Positions 15,857-23,889 of a stretch of DNA of 42,365 nucleotides are shown here, piece after piece. Location of the stretch: positions 1-42,365 of the forward strand of contig DASVAA010000241.1 in NCBI GenBank assembly GCA_036376595.1. The letters run 5' to 3'. The notes beneath the pieces were generated by a model. That model searched no databases. It was not told the DNA's origin and saw nothing but the letters and a program-made list of their open reading frames with translations. The translations under genes and the position numbers were made by a program. The stretch's first letter is position 1, and each line of letters starts with the position of its first letter. This DNA comes from SMAG-U1939 sp036376595 (GTDB taxonomy: Bacteria > Chloroflexota > Ktedonobacteria > Ktedonobacterales > JADMIN01).

Positions 15857-16384
15857 ATGACTACCGCTGACCGACCTGTGTATCCCAAGGCCCTAGAATT
15901 GCTGGCGGCAGATGGACCCTTTGCCGACTACGCTGACCAGTTGATGCTCTATGGGCAGTTTATCGGCTCCTGGGAGGTTCACTCGATCAATTTCCATGCG
16001 GATGGAACCCGAGCTGAACGCCAGGGCGAATGGCACTTTGCCTGGATCCTCGGAGGGCGAGGGGTCCAGGATGTTCTCTTTGCCACCGGAGCGCCAGCCC
16101 ATCGGTATGGAACGACCGTGCGTTGCTATGACGGCACGATCGATGCCTGGCGAGTCACCTGGATGTCCCCTGGCGGTGGGGAGTTCGCCAATCTGATCGG
16201 GCGGCAGATCGGGGATCGCATCGTCCAGGAGGGAACCGGTCCAGATCCGCGACGACGAGAACGCTGGACCTTCTCAGAGATGACCCCCACGACGTTCACC
16301 TGGTACGGGGAGGTATCTTTCGATCAAGGGAAGACGTGGTCGCTTGAGCAGGAGATGCATGCCAAGCGTCTCCGAGATGACTAA
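15857..16384 (+). CDS. DUF1579-like protein, function unknown
   Basis: This 175-residue soluble protein looks like the DUF1579 / lipocalin-like small beta-barrel group. The conserved pattern is FIGSWEVHSINFHADGTRAE, then GEWHFAWILGGRGVQDVL, then a late strand pattern ending FTWYGEVSFDQGKTW. Trp and Gly positions are typical of proteins measuring or binding a small ligand, but no catalytic residues are known for this group. The start at 15857 has GAGGAG eight bases upstream. Its codon use is slightly less GC-rich than its neighbours, which hints at horizontal gain. It precedes the XRE regulator by 70 bases and may be co-transcribed with it. Confidence 0.7.
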   Translation: MTTADRPVYPKALELLAADGPFADYADQLMLYGQFIGSWEVHSINFHADGTRAERQGEWHFAWILGGRGVQDVLFATGAPAHRYGTTVRCYDGTIDAWRVTWMSPGGGEFANLIGRQIGDRIVQEGTGPDPRRRERWTFSEMTPTTFTWYGEVSFDQGKTWSLEQEMHAKRLRDD

Positions 16385-16454
16385 GGAGAGAAGGTTGTCT
16401 GGGACGTGAGCAGGCGAGCTTGGCGGCGGTCACTGAACGAGAGGCAGAGACGAT

Positions 16455-17339
16455 ATGCGAGTTGCGATTGGCGCTGTGGACGCCGACCAACGCCGGGAGC
16501 GACTGGTGGAGACCACGGCGCAACACCATCAGCGGCCGGTGGGCGAGCTGTTGCGCGAGTGGCGCGAGCGCCGGCGGCTGAGCCAGCTCGAGCTCGCGAT
16601 CCAGGCGGAGGTCTCTGCCCGACATCTGAGCTTCGTGGAGACCAGCCGATCCAGGCCGAGCCGCGAAATGGTGCTGCACCTCGCAGCGCAGCTCAACGTG
16701 CCGCTGCGGGAACGCAACCACCTGCTGCTGGCCGCCGGCTATGCCCCTGCCTACGCTGAGTCGGCGCTGGACGGCCCGGAGCTGGCGACCGTGCGCGCGG
16801 CGGTACGGCGGGTGCTGGCGGGACACGAGCCGTATCCCGCGGTAGCCGTGGACCGCCATTGGAACCTTGTGGAGGCCAACGCCGGCCTGGCGCTGTTCAC
16901 GGCGGATGTGGCGCCGGAGCTGCTCGTATCCCCGGTCAACTGCATGAGGCTGAGCTTGCATCCGTGCGGGCTGGCGCCGCGGATCGTCAACCTGGGCGAG
17001 TGGCGCGCCCACCTGCTCGGCAAGCTGCGCCGCCAGATCGCTCTCACCGGTGATGCTGCGCTCGCGGAGTTACACGATGAGTTGCGTGCCTACCCTTGCG
17101 ACCAGCCCGAGCCGGATATCGAGGCCCCGGGACCAGGCGACGTCGCCGTGCCGCTCCGCGTGCGCGACGGCGGCACTGAGCTGGCGTTCTTTGGCACCGT
17201 CGCCACCTTCGGCACGCCACTCGATATCACCGTCGCGGAGCTGGCTGTCGAGGCGTTCTTTCCAGCCGATGCGGCAACAATGGAGGCACTGCATGCTCGC
17301 CACGCGCGTAGCGCAGGCGAGGAGATCTCTTCGCCGTAA
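16455..17339 (+). CDS. XRE-family transcription regulator with MmyB-like ligand domain
   Basis: This 294-residue regulator has an XRE HTH at residues ~28-85 (LLREWRERRRLSQLELAIQA, then SARHLSFVETSRSRPSREMV) and a PAS-like MmyB ligand-binding domain at ~105-280 (YPAVAVDRHWNLVEANAGLA, later LGEWRAHLLGKLRRQ). MmyB-type regulators usually repress a neighbouring oxidoreductase or export gene and may bind fatty-acid-like ligands. Here the nearest candidates are the DUF1579-like gene, the truncated SnoaL gene and the exporter on the other side. No clear operator was seen directly upstream of this gene. The assigned ligand class is an inference; the family call is firm. Confidence 0.88.
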   Translation: MRVAIGAVDADQRRERLVETTAQHHQRPVGELLREWRERRRLSQLELAIQAEVSARHLSFVETSRSRPSREMVLHLAAQLNVPLRERNHLLLAAGYAPAYAESALDGPELATVRAAVRRVLAGHEPYPAVAVDRHWNLVEANAGLALFTADVAPELLVSPVNCMRLSLHPCGLAPRIVNLGEWRAHLLGKLRRQIALTGDAALAELHDELRAYPCDQPEPDIEAPGPGDVAVPLRVRDGGTELAFFGTVATFGTPLDITVAELAVEAFFPADAATMEALHARHARSAGEEISSP

Positions 17340-17359
17340 GGGGAGCGGGAGGACGTAGC

Positions 17360-20300
17360 TCACGCGCCGCGTTGGGCGGGCGGCAGTGGCAGCGGCAGCG
17401 TAAACCAGAACGTGCTGCCCTCGCCCGGCGCGCTCTTGACGCCCAGGCGCCCGCCGTGGCGCTCGACGATCGTTTTGCAGATGTAGAGGCCCAGTCCCAG
17501 CCCAACACCCGAGCCGCTGATCTGCTCGATGCCGGGGGCGCGCGCGAAGCGCTCGAAGAGATGACGTTGCTGCTCGGCAGAAAGCCCCGGCCCTTCGTCA
17601 TGCACCTCGACCTGCACGCCGCCCCGATGCCGCCGCAGGCACACCGCGACCGGCCGATCGCGAGCGGAGTACTTGAGTGCGTTGGTGAGGTAGTTGGTTA
17701 CGACCTGCCCGATGCGGTCCGCATCCGCGCGCACGACACTATTGGCGTCACGCGGCATGGTCAGCGAGATGCTCCGCCCCGGCCACGCCGCGCGCTGTGT
17801 CTCGACCGCCTCGCGCACGACGGCGCGCAGGTCGCAAATCTCCCAGCGCAGCTCCAGCTTGTTGGCCTGAATGCGCGAGGCATCCAGCAGATCGCCCACC
17901 AGCCGATCCAAGCGAACAACCTGCCGTTTGGCGCGTTCCAACATCTCGTGGGTGTGCCGCAGCGTCGCGTCCACATCAGCCCTGGACTCGCCGCGAGTGG
18001 CTTCCGCCAGGGGACGCAGCGCGCGCTCGGCCATCTGCACGTTGGCGGTAACGCTGGTGAGCGGCGTGCGCAGCTCGTGACTGGCGATGCCCAGGAAGTC
18101 GTTCATGCGCCGATTCGCCTCTTCGGCAGCCCGCTCGCTTGCCAGTGCCTCTTCGCGTTCGTGCGCCAGTCGTTCGCGCTCCATGACCATCCCAACCAAC
18201 TGTGCGACAGCCAACGCGAGCGCCCGATTCTGCGGCGTGTAGCGATGCGCTTCGTCGCCAAAGTTTACGCCGAGATAGCCGATGAGTTCGCCCGCGGAGA
18301 GCATAGGGGCCATCAGGAAGTGCCGGCGGGAAAGGATGTGCGTGGGATCGTCCGCACGCAGGCTGCTCACGTCTATGAGCACGCTCTCACCAGCCCTCAG
18401 TCGGCTCACGATCTCTGGACCGAAGCATGCTGCCAAGCTCAGGTCGTCGAAGCTGGCACGGAAGAGCCGCTCCTGATCGCGCGAGCTGCCGGTGATGACA
18501 ACTGGTCGCAGGAAGTCGCTCCCAGGCTTGACCGCGATGATCGCGACGCGCTCGGAGTCGAGTACCTGAGAACAGAGCGCCGCCAGCCGGTTGAGGAGTT
18601 CGCCCGCTTGCGGTGCCGAGCCTGGCTCGGCAGCTTCGGGCCCTGCTGAGTTCTCTCCTGGGACACTGACAATGGCCGCCGCCAGCCGGAGTAGCGCGTC
18701 GAGTGCCTCGCGCGTGCGGCGCTCCAGCCGCTTGCGCTCAGTCACGTCGCGCGAGATGGCGATCGCGCCGATGACGTCGCCGGTCTCGTCGCGCAGTGGC
18801 GCCCCGGCGATATTCACCTCTAGCTCGCGCCCATCCGGTAGCCGCAGCCGCATGTCCATCGCGTTGGCGCCGGTCAGCGCCTCGCCGCGCAGCAGACGAT
18901 AGAGGCCGGACTGCTCGGCAGGCAACGGATGTCCCTGCTCGTCGCGGGCCGCGATCAGCGCAGTGCGTTGTCGCGGCGTACCCTCAGCATAGCCGGGCAG
19001 CGCATCCAGCCCGAAGAGCGTGCGCGCGGCGGAGTTCATGTGCGCGATCGTGCCGGCGCGGTCGTAGATGAACACCGCGTCGGCGACGGCCTCGACGGCG
19101 GTTTCCAGCTCGCGGGCACGCGCCTCCGCCTCGCGCCGCAGCCGCGCAATCTCCAGGCGCGCCGCGACGCGACTGAGCACCTCGCGCGCCGAGAACGGCT
19201 TGATCAGATAATCTTCGGCGCCGGCCTCCAGCCCCTCGACGGTTGCCTCCTCGCCCGCTCGCGCCGAAAGCAGGATCACCGGCAGTGCCCTGGTCGCCGG
19301 ATCGCCCCGCAGCGTGCGCAGCAGCGCGAAGCCGTCCAGCTCGGGCATCATCACGTCCGAGAGCACCAGATCGGGCGGCTGCCGGCGGATGGCGGCCAGC
19401 GCCTGGGCACCGTTGGCGACCGCCTCGACCTCATAGCGCTCACCCAGCAGGCGCCGCAGGTAGTCGCGCATGTCGGCGTTGTCGTCGGCCAGTAGAATGC
19501 GAGCGGTCTGGGCAGCAGACACTGGCGCCGCACGCGCCGCCGGCGCCTGCGCGGAGAGGAGGTCCGGCAGCAGCTCGGCACGTCCATCACGCGCCGCGGC
19601 ACCCTCCGGCAGCCAGCGCTCCGCCTCGTGCACAAATGGCGCGGCACCCAGCGCCGTCGAGGCGAGCGTCGCATGCACACCAACGCGATCGGGCGGTAGA
19701 TGCGCGGCCCCGCTGGGCAGGCGAACGAGGACGCTCGTTCCCACGCCCTCGGTGCTTTCAACCCGAATCGTGCCGCCGTGCAGGTGCACAAGCTCCTGCA
19801 CCAGCGCCAGGCCGATGCCCGATCCCTCGTGCGTCCGCGCGCGTGTGCCCTGCACCTGGTGAAAGCGCTCGAAGAGCCGCGGCAACTCGGCGGCGGGGAT
19901 ACCCGTTCCAGAATCGCGCACCTCCAGCTCGACGGCGCTGGGCGAGGCTGGCCTCGCCGCTACACCGTTGCCGTTGCTGGCGGCTGTAGTGGCGGGACCT
20001 GTCCCGCCCCTCGCGGACGAGGCGCCACTCGCCTCTCCTCCCGAATCGTCCGTCGCGGCGGGACTTGCCCCGCCTTCTATGGGACGCAGCGTGACCGTGA
20101 TGCTGCCCTCGAAGGTGAACTTGAAGGCGTTCGAGACCAGATTGAGGACGATCTTCTCCCACATGTCCCGGTCCACGTAGACCGGCTGCGACAGCGCGTC
20201 CCCTAGTGGCGGGCAATCCACGACATATCGCAGCCCAGCACGCTCGACCAGCGAGCGAAACGCGCTGGCCAGGTCCGCCGTGAGCGCCGCCAGGTCCGTC

Positions 20301-21742
20301 GGAGCGTAGGACGCCTGGGCGCGCCCCGCCTCGATGCGCGAGAAATCGAGCAGCGTGTTCACGAGCTTGGCGAGGCGCAGGCCGTTGCGGTGAACGACCT
20401 CGACCTGTTCGCGCGCATCCGCCGACAGGGCACCGCGGTCATCGGCGAGCAAATCGTCCAGCGGCCCAAGCATCAGCGTCAGCGGCGTGCGGAACTCGTG
20501 CGAGACGTTGCTGAAGAAGGCTGTCTTGGCGCGATCGAGTGTGGCCAGTGTCTCGACACGCCTGCGCTCCTCCTCGTAGGCCCGCGCGTTGGCGATCGCG
20601 GTCGCGATCTGACTGCTGACCAGCTCGTAGAATCCAGCATAGCCGTCGTCGAGCCGCAGGCGCGCGCTCACGCCGGCCACCAGCAGCCCCGCGAGCTGAT
20701 GTGCGATGTTCGAGCGGATCGGGACCACCACCGCACTGGTGGGTGAGTCGGACCACGGACCCGGCGGCACCGCCTCCGCCGTGCGGCGCAACGCCAAATC
20801 GTCCACCACCTGTATCGTCTCGCCGCGCACCGCCTCGGCCAGCGGCCAGGCCCAATCGCCGCTGCCAGTGCTATCGTCGTCGCTGACACCAGGCTCGGCA
20901 TCTAGCGCGATCACATCGGGCGCGAGCGGGCTATTCTGTGCCACGCCGGCCCGCGCGACCAGGCGCGCCTGATGACTGTCGGAATCGATCAGGTAGAGCA
21001 GGGCAAAGGGGATATCCTTGGGGTGCTGCGAGAGGGTGTCGGCGGCAATGGCGCAGGCTTCCTCGGCGGTCTTCGCCTCGGCGGCCCGTGCGCCCAGATC
21101 GCGCAGCGCCAGGACCCGGCGCTCTCCGACCACCTTCTCGCTGATCTCGTGGACCGTCGCCAGCACGCCGCCGATCCCACGAGGCGCGGTGTCGTCGGGT
21201 ACGGGGCTATACGCGATGGTGAAGTGCGTCTCCTCTGTGAAGCCATGCCGATTGACCTCGAGGAAGATGTCCTCCATCCAGGTAGCGGGGCCGCCGTTGA
21301 AGGGTGTTTCGATCAGCGGGCCGATCACGTCCCAGATCTCCGCCCAGCACTCTCGCACAGACCGTCCGAGGTATTGTGGGTGCTTGGTCCCAAGCACCGG
21401 GCGATACGCATCGTTGTAGAACTGCAAGAACTCCGGACCCCACCACAGCAGTAGCGGAAAGCGATTGGCGAGCAAGAAGCTGACCATCATGCGCAGGCTC
21501 GGCGACCACGTCTCCACCGCGCCCAGCGGCGTCCGCGACCAATCCTTCGCGCGCATCAGCCGCGCCATCTCGCTCTCGCCGGGGAACACCTGCGCGGCGT
21601 TGGAGGCTTGACCATTGACCGAAGGAATAGAAGTCGTCGCCTCCGCTGTTCGCTCGGTCGTCCGGTCCATAGATGCTATCTCGTCTCCAGGAGTTTCAGC
21701 CATCACTGCCCTGCGGGCACGCGGTCCACGCTCACCCGCCAT
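17360..21742 (-). CDS. Hybrid sensor histidine kinase with two kinase modules and a central receiver
   Basis: About 1,460 residues with no membrane helix seen, so probably cytoplasmic. Order: PAS-like domain (~60-200, LLLWWGPEFLQFYNDAYRPV); GAF (~215-395); HisKA with phospho-His H415 in SHEFRTPLTLMLGPL; HATPase (~520-660, GSGIGLALVQELVHLHGG); receiver (~745-865) with phospho-Asp D796 in LVLSDVMMPELDG and the Lys of YLIKPFS; PAS (~875-1010); GAF (~1015-1195); second HisKA with H1222 in SHELRTPLTS; C-terminal HATPase (SGVGLGLGLYICKTIVERHGG). A ~50-residue Ala/Ser/Gly insert at ~553-603, between the N and G boxes of the first ATPase domain, is encoded by three palindromic repeats. The start is uncertain (21742, 21703 or 21670). 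There is no dedicated response regulator nearby. Confidence 0.92.
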   Translation of the reverse strand: MAGERGPRARRAVMAETPGDEIASMDRTTERTAEATTSIPSVNGQASNAAQVFPGESEMARLMRAKDWSRTPLGAVETWSPSLRMMVSFLLANRFPLLLWWGPEFLQFYNDAYRPVLGTKHPQYLGRSVRECWAEIWDVIGPLIETPFNGGPATWMEDIFLEVNRHGFTEETHFTIAYSPVPDDTAPRGIGGVLATVHEISEKVVGERRVLALRDLGARAAEAKTAEEACAIAADTLSQHPKDIPFALLYLIDSDSHQARLVARAGVAQNSPLAPDVIALDAEPGVSDDDSTGSGDWAWPLAEAVRGETIQVVDDLALRRTAEAVPPGPWSDSPTSAVVVPIRSNIAHQLAGLLVAGVSARLRLDDGYAGFYELVSSQIATAIANARAYEEERRRVETLATLDRAKTAFFSNVSHEFRTPLTLMLGPLDDLLADDRGALSADAREQVEVVHRNGLRLAKLVNTLLDFSRIEAGRAQASYAPTDLAALTADLASAFRSLVERAGLRYVVDCPPLGDALSQPVYVDRDMWEKIVLNLVSNAFKFTFEGSITVTLRPIEGGASPAATDDSGGEASGASSARGGTGPATTAASNGNGVAARPASPSAVELEVRDSGTGIPAAELPRLFERFHQVQGTRARTHEGSGIGLALVQELVHLHGGTIRVESTEGVGTSVLVRLPSGAAHLPPDRVGVHATLASTALGAAPFVHEAERWLPEGAAARDGRAELLPDLLSAQAPAARAAPVSAAQTARILLADDNADMRDYLRRLLGERYEVEAVANGAQALAAIRRQPPDLVLSDVMMPELDGFALLRTLRGDPATRALPVILLSARAGEEATVEGLEAGAEDYLIKPFSAREVLSRVAARLEIARLRREAEARARELETAVEAVADAVFIYDRAGTIAHMNSAARTLFGLDALPGYAEGTPRQRTALIAARDEQGHPLPAEQSGLYRLLRGEALTGANAMDMRLRLPDGRELEVNIAGAPLRDETGDVIGAIAISRDVTERKRLERRTREALDALLRLAAAIVSVPGENSAGPEAAEPGSAPQAGELLNRLAALCSQVLDSERVAIIAVKPGSDFLRPVVITGSSRDQERLFRASFDDLSLAACFGPEIVSRLRAGESVLIDVSSLRADDPTHILSRRHFLMAPMLSAGELIGYLGVNFGDEAHRYTPQNRALALAVAQLVGMVMERERLAHEREEALASERAAEEANRRMNDFLGIASHELRTPLTSVTANVQMAERALRPLAEATRGESRADVDATLRHTHEMLERAKRQVVRLDRLVGDLLDASRIQANKLELRWEICDLRAVVREAVETQRAAWPGRSISLTMPRDANSVVRADADRIGQVVTNYLTNALKYSARDRPVAVCLRRHRGGVQVEVHDEGPGLSAEQQRHLFERFARAPGIEQISGSGVGLGLGLYICKTIVERHGGRLGVKSAPGEGSTFWFTLPLPLPPAQRGA
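19941..20074. repeat. Cluster of three hairpin repeats inside the histidine kinase gene
   Basis: Copies at 19941-19964 (inverse; arms GGCGAGG/CCTCGCC), 19985-20010 (forward; arms GGGCGGGAC-like around GGACCTGTCC) and 20051-20074 (degenerate; arms GGCGGG/CCCGCC). Together they add about 50 low-complexity residues in frame inside the first HATPase domain. Confidence 0.75.
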
Positions 21743-22039
21743 CGCCCGCCCCTCATCGCCACCCGCCAGACTTCGTCGTCCTCATTCTGGCGACCTCAGC
21801 CGGTAGATCGTACGAGCGCCAGCAAGGGTCGTGCCGGAAATGCGTACAAACGGCCGCCGCACGCGAGATCAGCCAATCTTGGTGCACAGGACAGAGGGCG
21901 CCTCCGGCTACGACACGAACGCATCACAGCGAACGGCGCGGCTTGACAGCGCCGCCAAATGTTGCTTCACTGCTGGTATGCCCACCTCCATGCCCACTCG
22001 GCATGTCAACACGCGAATCCGCGGGGAAGGAGTCGAACG
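21743..22039. other. Divergent intergenic region between histidine kinase and aidB
   Basis: This ~300-base interval has no supportable gene. On the plus strand a perfect TTGACA at 21943-21948 is followed after 17 bases by TTCACT, a weak -10, so it may drive aidB with a leader of about 60 bases. No clear promoter for the kinase was found. Confidence 0.4.
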
Positions 22040-23833
22040 ATGGCTACGCATGAGGTCTTCAACCAGCCGCCCACGCTCGAAGACTACGACGTGTTCGGCG
22101 CCGACGCCGCACTGCGCGAGGGGGTGCGCCGCGAGGGGGCTGCGTGGGCCGAGGATCGGCTCGCGGTGCTGGGCCGGCTCGCCGGCAGCGCCGAAGCGAT
22201 CGGCTGGGGCTTCGCAGCCAACGACTACCCGCCGGTGCTCAAGACTCACGACCGCTACGGCCGGCGCATAGACGAGGTCGAGTTCCATCCCGCCTGGCAT
22301 CAGCTTATGCGCGTCGCCGTCGAGCACGGGATGCACGCCTCTTCGTGGCGGGCGCCCGGTCCCGGCGCGCATGTCGCGCGCAGTGCCGCGTTCTTCGTGT
22401 GGTCGCAGGTCGAGGCCGGGCATGGATGCCCGATCTCGATGACCCACGCCGCCATCCCTGCGCTGCGTGTCCAGCCCGACGTGGCCGCTGCCTGGGAGCC
22501 GGTGCTGACCGCGCTGGAGTACGATCCGGGGCTGCGGCCGGCGACTGAGAAGCGCGGCGCGCTCTGCGGCATGGGCATGACCGAGAAACAGGGCGGCTCC
22601 GACGTGCGTGCCAACACCACCTGCGCCCAGCGTGTGGGAAGCGGCGGGCCGGGCGGCGAGTACCTGCTGACCGGCCACAAGTGGTTCTGTTCGGCGCCGA
22701 TGTGCGACGCCTTCCTGGTGCTGGCGCAGGCTCCAGGGGGCCTTTCGTGTTTCCTGTTGCCGCGCGTGCTGCCCGACGGCAGCCGCAACCGCTTCTTCAT
22801 CCAGCGCCTGAAAGACAAGCTCGGCAACCGCTCCAATGCGTCGAGCGAGATCGAGCTGGATGGCGCCTGGGCGCTGCTCGTCGGCGAAGAGGGGCGCGGC
22901 GTGCGCACGATCGTCGAAATGGTCAACTCCACGCGGCTGGATTGCATTGGCGGCAGCGCGGCGTTGATGCGCCAGGCTGTCGCCCAGGCGACGCACCACG
23001 CCGCCCATCGCAGTGCGTTCGGGCGTCTGCTGGCCGATCAGCCGCTGATGCGCAACGTGCTGGCCGATCTGGCGATTGAGTCCGAGGCGGCGACCACCCT
23101 GCTGCTGCGCCTCGCCCATGCATGCGATGGCGCCGCGGCCGGCGATGCCCACGAAGCGGCGCTCAAGCGGCTGGGCACGGCGATCGGCAAATATTGGGTC
23201 TGCAAGCGCACGCCAGGCTTGGTCGCCGAGGCGTTGGAGTGCCTGGGCGGCAACGGCTACGTCGAGGAGAGCATTCTGCCGCGGCTGTACCGCGAGGCGC
23301 CACTCAACTCGCTGTGGGAGGGCGCCGGCAACGTCAATTGCCTCGACGTGCTGCGCGCGATGGCGAAGGAGCCGGAGAGCGTCGCGGCGTACTTTGGCGA
23401 GCTGGATGCGGCTCGCGGCGCCGATGCCCGGCTGGACGCGACGGTGGGTACGCTGCGGGATGACCTGGCGGCATTGGCTCGTGCGCCGCAGGAGGCGGAA
23501 TCGGGCGCGCGGCGGCTAGTGGAGCGCATGGCGTTGGCGCTGCAAGCGGCGCTGCTGGTGCGCCACGCACCGCACACAGTGGCCGACGCCTTCTGCGCCT
23601 CGCGGTTGGGCGGCGACTGGGGCTATGCCTACGGCACGCTACCCGCCGGGGTGGATGCCGCCGCGATCGTCGCCCGTACCACGCCGGTCCTCACCCCCCA
23701 GGCCGGCAGAGGCGAGGTGGACCTCGCCACTACATCTACTGCGGGGCGAGGGGAGCGCAGACACCGTAGGGGCGCGTCCGGTGGACGCCCACTGTCCATA
23801 TACCGCCTGCCCGGCCAACCAGCCAATTCGTAG
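22040..23833 (+). CDS. aidB: AidB-type acyl-CoA dehydrogenase with repeat-derived C-terminal tail
   Basis: This 597-residue flavoprotein closely follows E. coli AidB, an isovaleryl-CoA dehydrogenase homologue that binds DNA and protects against alkylation. Shared landmarks are the N-terminal REGAAWAEDR-like stretch, GMGMTEKQGGSDVRANTT, KWFCSAPMCDAFLVLAQA, RLKDKLGNRSNASSEIEL, VICKR-like WVCKRTPGLVAEALECLGGN and YREAPLNSLWEGAGNVNCLD. FAD and acyl sites appear intact. From about residue 552 to the end the protein is encoded by two palindromic repeats (GRGEVDLATTSTAGRGERRH and RRGASGGRPL), so the natural stop was probably lost by insertion. The start at 22040 has GGAAGGAG eight bases upstream. 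It converges on xylB. A role in alkylation stress is inferred from E. coli; no other alkylation-repair gene is near. Confidence 0.92.
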   Translation: MATHEVFNQPPTLEDYDVFGADAALREGVRREGAAWAEDRLAVLGRLAGSAEAIGWGFAANDYPPVLKTHDRYGRRIDEVEFHPAWHQLMRVAVEHGMHASSWRAPGPGAHVARSAAFFVWSQVEAGHGCPISMTHAAIPALRVQPDVAAAWEPVLTALEYDPGLRPATEKRGALCGMGMTEKQGGSDVRANTTCAQRVGSGGPGGEYLLTGHKWFCSAPMCDAFLVLAQAPGGLSCFLLPRVLPDGSRNRFFIQRLKDKLGNRSNASSEIELDGAWALLVGEEGRGVRTIVEMVNSTRLDCIGGSAALMRQAVAQATHHAAHRSAFGRLLADQPLMRNVLADLAIESEAATTLLLRLAHACDGAAAGDAHEAALKRLGTAIGKYWVCKRTPGLVAEALECLGGNGYVEESILPRLYREAPLNSLWEGAGNVNCLDVLRAMAKEPESVAAYFGELDAARGADARLDATVGTLRDDLAALARAPQEAESGARRLVERMALALQAALLVRHAPHTVADAFCASRLGGDWGYAYGTLPAGVDAAAIVARTTPVLTPQAGRGEVDLATTSTAGRGERRHRRGASGGRPLSIYRLPGQPANS

Positions 23834-23851
23834 GGGCGTCCGGTGGACGCC
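23711..23851. repeat. Three hairpin repeats at the aidB 3' end
   Basis: Copies at 23711-23734 (inverse, arms GCGAGGT/ACCTCGC), 23765-23790 and 23829-23851 (forward, arms GGCGTCC/GGACGCC around GGT). The first two are translated as the AidB tail; the third spans the stop codon. In this convergent aidB-xylB junction they could serve as bidirectional terminators. Confidence 0.75.
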
Positions 23852-23889
23852 TGCACGGCCCGCGCCTCGCGGCCGCTCGTGACTCTGGG

